Source of the DNA: Prevotella sp.
GTDB taxonomy: Bacteria; Bacteroidota; Bacteroidia; Bacteroidales; Bacteroidaceae
Length of the DNA: 51,137 bases
Assembly: GCA_017474925.1 (NCBI GenBank)
Contig: JAFVGN010000056.1
Coordinates: forward strand, 1 to 51,137
Direction of reading: 5' to 3'
Part shown: piece after piece, positions 1 to 7,480 of the stretch
How positions within the stretch are numbered: position 1 is the first letter of the stretch
How the letters are laid out: each line of letters starts with the position of its first letter
Notes under the pieces: generated by a model
Database searches by the model: none
Seen by the model: only the letters and a program-made list of their open reading frames with translations
Told to the model about the DNA's origin: nothing
Program-made: the position numbers and the translations under genes

Positions 1-2
1 GC

Positions 3-395
3 TGCTTCATCACTTCGCTGACACTGCCCGCAAAGGCCGTCTACGACCTCTATCGCGGAAGGGCTGACTCTGAGAACAGAATCAAGGAAATCAAGTACGA
101 CTTCTCTGCCGACAAATTCTCTTCCCAAGACTTTTGGGCTACCGAAGCCTGCGACTCCTTTATTATCATGGCATACAACTTCATCAGTCTCTTCAGACAT
201 GCCATTATCAACTCTAAGAAGAGCCATTTCCTCAAGACTATCAGGTACAAGATACTCAGTATTCCTGCATATCTCGAAAAGAAAGGAGATAAAAATATTT
301 TACGTCTTGTGAGAACCATAAATCAGCGGCAGGCATTCCTTGGACTCTGGAGAACAACTGAAAACTTTGACATCACCCGAACTAATTGGGCCTAA
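3..395 (+). CDS. IS1380-type transposase, C-terminal part (cut by window edge)
   Basis: The frame is open from the first bases to a TAA at 393-395, so the gene starts left of the window. The peptide contains a Y-x2-R-x3-E-x6-K signature (YRGRADSENRIKEIKY, about residues 17-32 of the visible part), typical of the last catalytic block of IS4/IS1380-type DDE transposases, followed by the usual C-terminal helices ending in LGLWRTTENFDI. The last six residues after FDI do not look like the family's normal C-terminus, and the stop lies 14 bp inside the 3' end of the convergent IS1634-type gene. I infer that the second element inserted into or next to the 3' end of this one. Family assignment is firm; the truncation is an inference. 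Confidence 0.8.
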   Translation, partial: CFITSLTLPAKAVYDLYRGRADSENRIKEIKYDFSADKFSSQDFWATEACDSFIIMAYNFISLFRHAIINSKKSHFLKTIRYKILSIPAYLEKKGDKNILRLVRTINQRQAFLGLWRTTENFDITRTNWA

Positions 396-2055
396 CGACC
401 GATTTGGGTTTATATCTGTAAGGCAACTCAAGCATATCGAACACATGCCTTTGATTAGCCGTTGGCACAGTATACACGTCCTTGTATTTACCCTCGAAAT
501 GTACTTTTGTATATGAGGCCACCTTGTCAAGGAACTCATGCTCTGTCCAATACCGACGCTGCTTTGGCGGTATGTTCCTGACAGTAAGCCTTAACTGCGA
601 AAGGAGTATCAGCGCAATGAACACGACGAAGATTTTGCCTCTGACAGTCTGCTCGGTATGGTTGCGCATCCTGCGCATGTCGAGCGAGTTCTTCACGTCG
701 TCGAAACTCACCTCCACATCATTCCGCGTCCTGTAACCGCTGAGAGCCTTCCTGGTATCCTTCTCCTCCGTGGACATGAGCACCCAGTAGCAGCTGTCAT
801 TCTCTATGTAGTTCTGTATGGCCTTGTCGTTGTATTCCACCGTCCTCCCCCTCTTGGGCGTCTCGCGGACAGTGAAGTACGTCTCGTATATGTGCTTGTT
901 CTTCTCCATCAACTGACCTGCCTCCAGCTCGTCCTTGCATCTGCGGAGCCGCTGCATGAAGTCGTTCACGATTTTGTTCTTGCGCGTCGGGTCGAAATAG
1001 ATATGGTACCACGTCCGCCCGTATTCCTCGGTAGTTTTGTAGACGGTCTTGCCGTAGACGATACCGCCTTCCTCCGTCTCGATGACGTTGCGTGGTGAGA
1101 GCATCGATGCCCTGTGCTCGGCTATCAGCTTCTTCTGCCATGCCACGGAGGAGGGAACAGGGACGGTGAACTTGTGCCCCTTGTTGGTGATGTACTTCAG
1201 GTTGTACTCGCTGTAGAAGCCCCTGTCGCCGAAGAATGTGAAACGCTTCACTTCAAGCTTGCGCAGCATCTTCATCTCATACTCAATGACGGCCACGTCG
1301 GCCATGCTGCCGGGAGTGACGCAATACCACAGCGGAAGACCGCACGAGACGGAGGACAGCAGGGCGAGATTAACCTGTTCAAGATCCTCTCCGTCACGGT
1401 TGTATCCACGCTCGGCATAAAGATTGCTTGTGCCATAGGTACTCACGCTGGTGATGTCGAAAAGCAGACTGTCGCCCTTGGGCTGCCGCTGCATCCATGA
1501 CTTGAAGAAGGCGTTCCGTCTGTCATCGCTGATGCGGCCCAACAACTCGGATATACGCTGGGAGGTGAGCCCAAGGTCTGAGTAGCCGCGCTCTGCCAGC
1601 CAGTCCTCGGAGCGGCTGAATGCCTTACCCTGGCACACCACGTAGTAGGCCAGGGCGAGGATGGCATCTACGTCATCGGACGGGAATGCGTCAAGCAGGC
1701 TGTCACGAAGCTGAATCCCATTACAGCATTTGTCGAGTACCATCTTCTGGCCAACAAGGATGGTGTACGATACAGACGGGGAATCGCCTGGAGGCAACTG
1801 CTCCTCAAGAATGCCTGAAGAAGCGCAGCCGCCATCGGGTTCTTCGGCATACGTGCCAGCCTCAATGGCTGCCAGCTTCTCAAGGTAGTATCTGTTGTAT
1901 ATGCAGTTGCCGTTAGCGTCCAACTTGCCGATGGACTTGCGTTTATGCGTGGAGTACCCTTTTTCTCTGTTCCAATAGGAATAATCCTCATAAATATAGG
2001 TGATACCCGTCTTTTTCTGGGTAATTTCGATGATGTTGTAACGTGTTTTAGCCAT
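382..2055 (-). CDS. IS1634-type DDE transposase
   Basis: A 557-residue, apparently full-length transposase that cuts and joins its element's ends. The N-terminus (YEDYSYWNREKGYSTHKRK, then SIGKLDANG) matches the opening domain of IS1634/IS4-type transposases. Three acidic positions can be placed: D in LFDITSVS, D in FFGDRGFYS, and the E of a Y-x2-R-x3-E-x6-K block (YRTRNDVEVSFDDVK) near residue 450. No frameshift is seen, so the gene looks intact. A TATATTTG promoter element sits 20 bp upstream of the ATG. It overlaps tail-to-tail with the IS1380-type gene. I could not define clear terminal inverted repeats or a target duplication, so element borders are left open. Confidence 0.87.
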   Translation of the reverse strand: MAKTRYNIIEITQKKTGITYIYEDYSYWNREKGYSTHKRKSIGKLDANGNCIYNRYYLEKLAAIEAGTYAEEPDGGCASSGILEEQLPPGDSPSVSYTILVGQKMVLDKCCNGIQLRDSLLDAFPSDDVDAILALAYYVVCQGKAFSRSEDWLAERGYSDLGLTSQRISELLGRISDDRRNAFFKSWMQRQPKGDSLLFDITSVSTYGTSNLYAERGYNRDGEDLEQVNLALLSSVSCGLPLWYCVTPGSMADVAVIEYEMKMLRKLEVKRFTFFGDRGFYSEYNLKYITNKGHKFTVPVPSSVAWQKKLIAEHRASMLSPRNVIETEEGGIVYGKTVYKTTEEYGRTWYHIYFDPTRKNKIVNDFMQRLRRCKDELEAGQLMEKNKHIYETYFTVRETPKRGRTVEYNDKAIQNYIENDSCYWVLMSTEEKDTRKALSGYRTRNDVEVSFDDVKNSLDMRRMRNHTEQTVRGKIFVVFIALILLSQLRLTVRNIPPKQRRYWTEHEFLDKVASYTKVHFEGKYKDVYTVPTANQRHVFDMLELPYRYKPKSVVRPN

Positions 2056-2074
2056 AAATGCACTTTATTGGGTG

Positions 2075-2108
2075 CAAATATAACCATATAAATTCAAATA
2101 TTCTCAAA
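2075..2108 (-). promoter_or_regulatory. Promoter of the IS1634-type transposase
   Basis: Reading leftwards, TTTG (2105-2108) is followed after 22 bp by TATATTTG (2075-2082), close to the Bacteroidetes -33/-7 pattern. The transposase ATG begins at 2055. Confidence 0.6.
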
Positions 2109-2567
2109 TGAAAGCTATTGAATAACAAATATTTATAGATATTTAACCATATTTTCATGGTTATATTCGGAATTTAGGGATAGAACAGAATGTTGAAAGT
2201 ACTTCTCATGTTTCTTACTCCTTTTTTAATTTTGGCTGCAAAACTACTATCTTTTTAGGCATCCATCGCTATGCAAAATGTAGCAGTTTGCGGAATAAGA
2301 AACTGGCGGTGAAAGGTGCACCATTCTGCCCCGATTTGCGTTGTCATTTTGGAAATCTAACCCGCCACAGAGTCCAATTCCTGGGTTACGATTTGGCAAC
2401 CTAACTCCTTCACCAATCTTCTCCAATTTGCTTTTTGACCCAATTCGAACTTCTTCATTCTTCCCCGTCTTGCCTTTATTTTAGGCCGAATTGCGTTAAT
2501 CTTCCAAAATCGCTTCGTTACAACAACTTTTTTTCGTAACTTTGGCTTTGCCGAACTTACTTAGCAC
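2109..2567. other. Gene-free stretch next to the IS pair
   Basis: About 460 bp of AT-rich DNA with no ORF showing recognisable protein features on either strand. It contains a promoter-like TAACTTTG (2537-2544) preceded by a T-run, about 75 bp upstream of the main promoter of the next gene. It could be the remnant of the element flanks or a displaced upstream region; nothing more can be supported. Confidence 0.4.
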
Positions 2568-2621
2568 TCGGAAAAGCTCAAATATATTTGGCTTTTCTCT
2601 CGTTTTTTCGTAACTTTGCAG
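2568..2621 (+). repeat. 54-bp extended promoter repeat, copy A
   Basis: This block begins TCGGAAAAGCTCAAA and ends TTTCGTAACTTTGCAG. The same 54 bp, ungapped and matching at 45 positions by my alignment, occurs on the minus strand at 41310-41363 upstream of the MATE gene. The conserved 15-mer lies directly upstream of the -33 element, where an UP-like element or regulator site would sit. Confidence 0.75.
2587..2618 (+). promoter_or_regulatory. Promoter of AlkZ-related gene
   Basis: TTTG at 2587-2590, a 20-bp spacer, then TAACTTTG at 2611-2618: a full match to the Bacteroidetes housekeeping promoter. Transcription would start near 2625, about 30 nt before the ATG at 2658. Confidence 0.8.
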
Positions 2622-2657
2622 ATTGAGGATGAAGAAAATGCTTATAGTTGATAAGAT

Positions 2658-3329
2658 ATGATAAACAAAACAGAAATACACTCTTGCCCTGAATTGATGG
2701 CGTATATCCAGGAAGTGGGGTTCCTGCCCTTGCTGGACAGCGGCATTGCGGGCTATTCGGCTGAAGACGTGGTGGACGAGGACAACCGCTACGTGGTATA
2801 TGCGGACGGTGGCTGGGATTGGCCGCTGTGGAAATGGAAAGGCCCTATCGTGCAGGAGGGTAATTGTGTCTATGGCAAGTTCTTCGCCAGCAAGGCAGGA
2901 TTCATCAGCCGTAAGTGGTGGCCAGACTTCTGCAACTACCGACGCACCAAGCACCCGGCACCTGCGGAGGGCAGTATCGAGGAAGCCATCTTGCTGACAC
3001 TTGCAGAGCACGGCAGTCTGATAACGCGGGAGCTTAGGGCCATCTGCGGCTTTACGGGAGCGGGCATGCGGAGCAAGTTCGACGGCTATATCACTCGTTT
3101 GCAGATGGCCTGCCGTATTATCACCGAAGACTTCATCTATCCGCAAGACAAGCACGGCAGGGAATACGGATGGGGATGGTCGCTGCTGACGACACCTGAA
3201 CAGCTGCTTGGACAGAATGGCAGCCTGACGGAGCGCTCACCAGAGGAATCGTACAACAGGATACACTGTCACTTGCAGCACATTCTGCCAACAGCGACAG
3301 AGAAACAGATAGTAAAGCTGATAGGATAA
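2658..3329 (+). CDS. AlkZ-related protein (winged-helix-like)
   Basis: A 223-residue cytoplasmic protein without signal peptide. It resembles the short AlkZ-related proteins of Bacteroidales: a tryptophan-rich segment (DGGWDWPLWKWKGPI, about residues 50-64, and KWWPDF), then a helical/winged-helix-like part (EEAILLTLAEHGSLITRELRA) and a basic region ending in an aromatic strand (GREYGWGWSLLT). True AlkZ/YcaQ proteins are larger DNA glycosylases acting on interstrand crosslinks; this shorter form may only share the fold, so I do not assign an enzymatic activity. The start follows a strong promoter. The next gene begins 3 bp after its stop, so the two are probably cotranscribed. Confidence 0.6.
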   Translation: MINKTEIHSCPELMAYIQEVGFLPLLDSGIAGYSAEDVVDEDNRYVVYADGGWDWPLWKWKGPIVQEGNCVYGKFFASKAGFISRKWWPDFCNYRRTKHPAPAEGSIEEAILLTLAEHGSLITRELRAICGFTGAGMRSKFDGYITRLQMACRIITEDFIYPQDKHGREYGWGWSLLTTPEQLLGQNGSLTERSPEESYNRIHCHLQHILPTATEKQIVKLIG

Positions 3330-3332
3330 GAT

Positions 3333-4283
3333 ATGAAGATAGTAATACTGGACGGTTACGCGGCAAATCCAGGGGACTTGTCGTGGAAAGAGTTAGAGAG
3401 CATGGGCGAGGTGACTGTTTACGACCGCACCAAAGCCGACGAAACTGTGGCCAGGGCAACTGACGCCACCATCGTGCTAACCAACAAGGTCGTCATCAAC
3501 AAAGCGGTCATCGACCAGCTACCCTATCTGAAATATATCGGTGTGCTGGCAACGGGCTACAACGTGGTGGACATAGAGGCTGCCCACGAGCGCGGCATCA
3601 TCGTGACGAATGTACCTGCCTATAGCACGGAAAGCGTGGCACAAATGGTCTTTGCACACCTGCTGACGTTGACGAACCGCACGGAGCACTATGCCGTCGA
3701 CGTCCGCAACGGCCGTTGGAGTACCAGTACCGACTTCTGCTATTGGGACACGGTGCTGACTGAACTCGCGGGCAAGACATTCGGCATTGTAGGGCTTGGT
3801 AATGTCGGCCAGCGCGTGGCAACCATAGCCCAGGCTTTCGGCATGAAGGTTTCGGCCTTTACCAGCAAGGAGCAACAGCAGCTGCCACCGTACATCAGGA
3901 AGCAGCCCCTGGAAGAATTACTAACGGCAAGCGATGTTGTCAGCCTGCAATGTCCGTTGACCCCAGACACGCGTCATCTGATCAATAGCCAGCGGCTCCA
4001 GCTCATGAAGCCTACCTCCATCCTCATCAACACTGGACGGGGGCCGTTGGTAGACAACCAGGCGATAGCCCAGGCCCTTCAGGAAAAACGACTGGCAGCT
4101 TTCTGTGCCGACGTGCTGACCGAGGAACCGCCTTCCATCAACAATCCCCTACTGAAAGAACCCCATGCCTATATCACCCCACACATTGCATGGGCAACAA
4201 CAGAGGCACGACAACGGCTTGTCAGAGTCGCTGTCCAGAATGTCCGTTCGTTTGTGAACGGCACGCCACAAAATGTCGTTTAA
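3333..4283 (+). CDS. D-2-hydroxyacid dehydrogenase (glycerate dehydrogenase-like)
   Basis: A 316-residue NAD-dependent dehydrogenase of the D-isomer 2-hydroxyacid family, which interconverts 2-oxoacids such as hydroxypyruvate and D-2-hydroxyacids. The Rossmann motif GLGNVGQ is at about residues 154-160 with flanking substrate-domain halves (IGVLATGYNVVD; NVPAYSTESVAQ). The catalytic triad can be placed as Arg236 (NTGRGP), Glu265 (LTEEPP) and His284 (ITPHIAW). Length is normal. It sits 3 bp behind the AlkZ-related gene and converges on murF-alr with an 18-bp gap. Within the family it looks most like HprA-type glycerate dehydrogenases, but substrate cannot be read from sequence alone, so no symbol is given. 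Confidence 0.88.
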   Translation: MKIVILDGYAANPGDLSWKELESMGEVTVYDRTKADETVARATDATIVLTNKVVINKAVIDQLPYLKYIGVLATGYNVVDIEAAHERGIIVTNVPAYSTESVAQMVFAHLLTLTNRTEHYAVDVRNGRWSTSTDFCYWDTVLTELAGKTFGIVGLGNVGQRVATIAQAFGMKVSAFTSKEQQQLPPYIRKQPLEELLTASDVVSLQCPLTPDTRHLINSQRLQLMKPTSILINTGRGPLVDNQAIAQALQEKRLAAFCADVLTEEPPSINNPLLKEPHAYITPHIAWATTEARQRLVRVAVQNVRSFVNGTPQNVV

Positions 4284-4301
4284 AAAGCCTCGTGACAACA
4301 G

Positions 4302-6689
4302 CTAATCTTGGAAGTAGACTTTCTTGACCCGGTTGCTGATGCTGGTCAGGACTTCATAAGGAATGGTGTCAAGGACATCGCTGAGGACGGTGACAGGCAG
4401 GTGCTCGCCAAAAATCTCTACCATGTCGCCTTCTTGGCAGGGAATGTCCGTCACGTCAATCATGGCCACATCCATACAAATATTACCCACGTAAGGTGCT
4501 TTCTGACCGTTGACCAGACAATAGCACGCTCCACGGCCCAGATGGCGATTCAGACCGTCAGCATAGCCAATAGGGATGGCGGCAATGACGGAATCGCGCT
4601 TTAGGATGCCCTTACGGCTATAGCCCACGGTTTCGTCCTTGGGGACGTGACGCAATTGGAGTATCGTGGTCTTAAGCGTCGAGACGGTGCTCAGCATACG
4701 ATTATCGCGCGGATCAACGCCATAGAGTCCGAGTCCGAGCCTGCACATGTCGAGCTGACGCTCAGGAAAATGTTCGATGGCTGCCGAGTTGTCCATGTGG
4801 CGCAGAATCTTGTGTGTGAAAGCTGCCTGCAACTGACGGCTAGCCTCATCGAACTTCTGGAACTGCATGGCTGAGAAATGGTCGAAGTCGTCGCTGTCAG
4901 AACCCACGAAATGACTGAATACGGAACGTGGAATAATGGCATTCTGGCTCTTCAGGCGACGGATGAGTTCATCCATGTCGTGCTCAGGGTCAAAGCCCAG
5001 GCGGTGCATTCCCGTGTCAAGCTTGATATGGACAGGCCAGCCCGTGATGCCCTGTTTCTCTGCGGCACGAATGAGCGCGTCCATCAGTCGGAACGAGTAA
5101 ACCTCAGGCTCCAGGTCGTAGTCGAACATGGTATTGAAAGCTGTCATTTCAGGATTCATCACCATGATGTTCTGTGTAATGCCATTGTGGCGTAACGTGA
5201 CACCTTCGTCGGCTACGGCAACAGCCAGGAAGTCGACACGATGGTCCTGCAGGGTCTTGGCCACCTCTACGGCTCCGGCTCCGTATGCATCGGCCTTGAC
5301 CATGCACACCAGTTTGGTCTCGGGCTTGAGGAAGGAACGGTAATAGTTAAGGTTGTCGACCACGGCATTGAGATTGACTTCGAGTATTGTTTCGTGTACC
5401 TTCTGCTCCAACCGCTCTGTTATGCGGTCAAAGCCAAAAGGACGAGCTCCCTTGACCAATACCACCTCGTCGTGAAGCTGCTGTAGAAGATCGCTATTCA
5501 GGAAATCGTCTGTGGTGGCAAAGAATATGGAAGAGGGAAGGCTGAAAACATCAGCGTTAGCGGAAATACGCGGTCCGATGCCTATCAGACGGCCGACATT
5601 ACGCTCCATGCAAAGGGCATTAACCTCGTGATAGAGTTCCTGATCGGCCTTGCCACTCTGGAAGATGTCGCTGAGGATCAACGTACGACGACGCTCATCG
5701 TTGACACGTCGCGACATGAAGTCAAGGGCAATGTCGAGCGAGTTGATGTCTGAGTTATAGGAGTCGTTGATGAGCGTGCAGCTGTGCTGGCCTTCCTTGA
5801 CCTCCAGACGCATGGCCACAGGCTCCAGGCGAGCCATACGCTCAGCCAGCTGTTGGGGAGTGACACCAAGATAGAGTGCTGTGGCGGCGACGGCCAGAGA
5901 GCACGTGATGGAAGCCTCATCGTAAAACGGCAGCTGGTAGGCAGAGAGCAGTTCTTCGCGTCGCCACCCAATCTTCTTGCCCTTGAAGCCGAAGCGACGG
6001 ATGCAACGACTGACAAGGTCGTCGTCGGCATTGTAGATAAGCACCTTGGCATCGTGGAAAAGTTTCAATTTCTCCATACACTTCTCTTCCAGAGAACGGA
6101 AATTCTCCTGATGGGCGGAACCTAAGGACGTCAGCACTCCGATGGTGGGCTGGATGATATCGTGCAAGGCATCCATCTCGCCCAACTGGCTGATGCCCGC
6201 CTCGAAAATGCCCACCTCAGTCTGGTCGTTGAGCAGCCACACGGAAAGAGGAACTCCAATCTGCGAATTATAACTCTTGGGGGAACGGGTGACCACATGG
6301 TCGGGCGAGAGAACCTGATAGAGCCATTCCTTCACCATCGTCTTTCCATTGGAACCCGTAATGCCCACAACAGGTATGTTGAACTCGTCACGATGACGCT
6401 CAGCCAGTCGCTGCAGGGCTTCCAGCGGTGATGGTACCACCAGGTAGTTGGCGTCAGGGCGCATGTCGGCAGGCAGGTCGCTGACAACAAAGTTGCGCAC
6501 ACCACGACGATACAGGTCGCTGATATAGCGATGTCCGTCGTTACGGGCAGTCTTCAGTGCAAAAAACAGGGTTTCCTCTGGGAAACAAAGTGAGCGGCTG
6601 TCAGTCAACAGCCACCCTATCTGTGCATCGGCAGTACCGATACGTCTTGCTCCAAGGAGCGTCGTGATTTTCTCTATCGTGTAATTCAT
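4302..6689 (-). CDS. murF-alr: Bifunctional MurF ligase / alanine racemase
   Basis: A 795-residue fusion of two peptidoglycan enzymes, a known Bacteroidetes arrangement. Residues 1 to about 435 are MurF-like (UDP-MurNAc-tripeptide:D-Ala-D-Ala ligase), with ATP-binding GITGSNGKT at about 109-117 and the LINDSYNSD segment near 307. Residues about 436-795 are alanine racemase: the PLP lysine is Lys465 in MVKADAYG, and the catalytic-tyrosine region is VGYSRKG. Alr makes D-Ala, which after dimerisation by Ddl (not in the window) is the MurF substrate. Its ATG overlaps the stop of the GSCFA gene by 4 bp, so translation is probably coupled. It is the last gene of the fkp operon. Confidence 0.95.
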   Translation of the reverse strand: MNYTIEKITTLLGARRIGTADAQIGWLLTDSRSLCFPEETLFFALKTARNDGHRYISDLYRRGVRNFVVSDLPADMRPDANYLVVPSPLEALQRLAERHRDEFNIPVVGITGSNGKTMVKEWLYQVLSPDHVVTRSPKSYNSQIGVPLSVWLLNDQTEVGIFEAGISQLGEMDALHDIIQPTIGVLTSLGSAHQENFRSLEEKCMEKLKLFHDAKVLIYNADDDLVSRCIRRFGFKGKKIGWRREELLSAYQLPFYDEASITCSLAVAATALYLGVTPQQLAERMARLEPVAMRLEVKEGQHSCTLINDSYNSDINSLDIALDFMSRRVNDERRRTLILSDIFQSGKADQELYHEVNALCMERNVGRLIGIGPRISANADVFSLPSSIFFATTDDFLNSDLLQQLHDEVVLVKGARPFGFDRITERLEQKVHETILEVNLNAVVDNLNYYRSFLKPETKLVCMVKADAYGAGAVEVAKTLQDHRVDFLAVAVADEGVTLRHNGITQNIMVMNPEMTAFNTMFDYDLEPEVYSFRLMDALIRAAEKQGITGWPVHIKLDTGMHRLGFDPEHDMDELIRRLKSQNAIIPRSVFSHFVGSDSDDFDHFSAMQFQKFDEASRQLQAAFTHKILRHMDNSAAIEHFPERQLDMCRLGLGLYGVDPRDNRMLSTVSTLKTTILQLRHVPKDETVGYSRKGILKRDSVIAAIPIGYADGLNRHLGRGACYCLVNGQKAPYVGNICMDVAMIDVTDIPCQEGDMVEIFGEHLPVTVLSDVLDTIPYEVLTSISNRVKKVYFQD

Positions 6690-7480
6690 AATGCGAAGGT
6701 AGTATATTTTTTTCGTAACTCCGCTATTTTTAACATTGTTTTATCCATCAGCTCGCGATACTCCTTGGAATCGGGATTGAAGGGCTGATGTGCAAGAGCC
6801 AATTTCAGAGGCTGCCATTCCTTCAGGTACGTCTTGGCTTCTGAGGAGAAATAGGCCTCTATGAGCCGTTCCCAAATATAGTCGACAGCCTGTGCGGAGG
6901 GGTGCAGCATGTCAGGCGCATAGAAACGATAGTCGCGCAATTCGTCCATGAAGATTTCATAAGCAGGGAAGTAGGCAACCTGCTGGGCTTTCAGACGGTC
7001 GGCTGCCAGCAAGAGAGTAGCCTTGGACAGCATGCTCTCATGATAGCCGTACTTGCGGTATCGGATAGGACTGACGGTCAGTACGACATGCACTTGTGGA
7101 TTGCGCTGCCGGAGAATGTCCACAGCCTGACCAAGCCAAGCGGCACACTCGTCAACAGTCAGTTTTTCCTCCTGGAACAAAGAAGCTGGCCGTTTCTGAC
7201 AGTTGTCGACAATCTCACCTGTTTCCTTAAGCCGATAGACATGATTGGTTCCCAGTGTGAGGAAAACCGTTTGGGGAGATACCTGGCAGCGTTCAATGGT
7301 ATGGAGGATGCTGGCAGGATTATACATAGTGCCGTAGGGGTTGACCGTTACGGGAAAGCCTTCGTCGCGGAATCGCTGTCCGATGGAGTCGGCAAAGCAA
7401 GAGCCTACGAAAAGCAGCTCTACACAGGCTTGTATCTCGAAGCCTGGCTTCGGTATGTCAACAATCGTCCTAAACTCCAT
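6686..7480 (-). CDS. GSCFA-domain protein
   Basis: A 264-residue protein named for its conserved motif, visible here as VGSCFADSIGQRF (residues 25-37). GSCFA proteins resemble SGNH-type hydrolases; further blocks such as LGTNHVYRL, LTVSPIRYR and the late D-x-L-H (DMLHPSAQAVDYIW) fit that view, with Ser27, Asp and His as possible catalytic residues. The substrate is unknown. No signal peptide is seen, so it is probably cytoplasmic. It is squeezed between fkp (start and stop overlap at 7480) and murF-alr (4-bp overlap). That context suggests a cell-surface glycan or cell-wall role, but this is inference. Confidence 0.88.
   Translation of the reverse strand: MEFRTIVDIPKPGFEIQACVELLFVGSCFADSIGQRFRDEGFPVTVNPYGTMYNPASILHTIERCQVSPQTVFLTLGTNHVYRLKETGEIVDNCQKRPASLFQEEKLTVDECAAWLGQAVDILRQRNPQVHVVLTVSPIRYRKYGYHESMLSKATLLLAADRLKAQQVAYFPAYEIFMDELRDYRFYAPDMLHPSAQAVDYIWERLIEAYFSSEAKTYLKEWQPLKLALAHQPFNPDSKEYRELMDKTMLKIAELRKKYTTFAL

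Noticed and set aside
366-2180. Terminal inverted repeats of the IS1634-type element (CCCGAACTAA near 367 versus TCCGAATATAA near 2172)
   Set aside because: Only about 7 matching bases and no convincing target duplication; element borders were left undefined.
2496-2660. Protein-like similarity between open frames over 2.6 kb and 41.3 kb (both contain LQSYEK and FELFR)
   Set aside because: The similarity is explained by the shared 54-bp promoter repeat read antisense; there is no protein.
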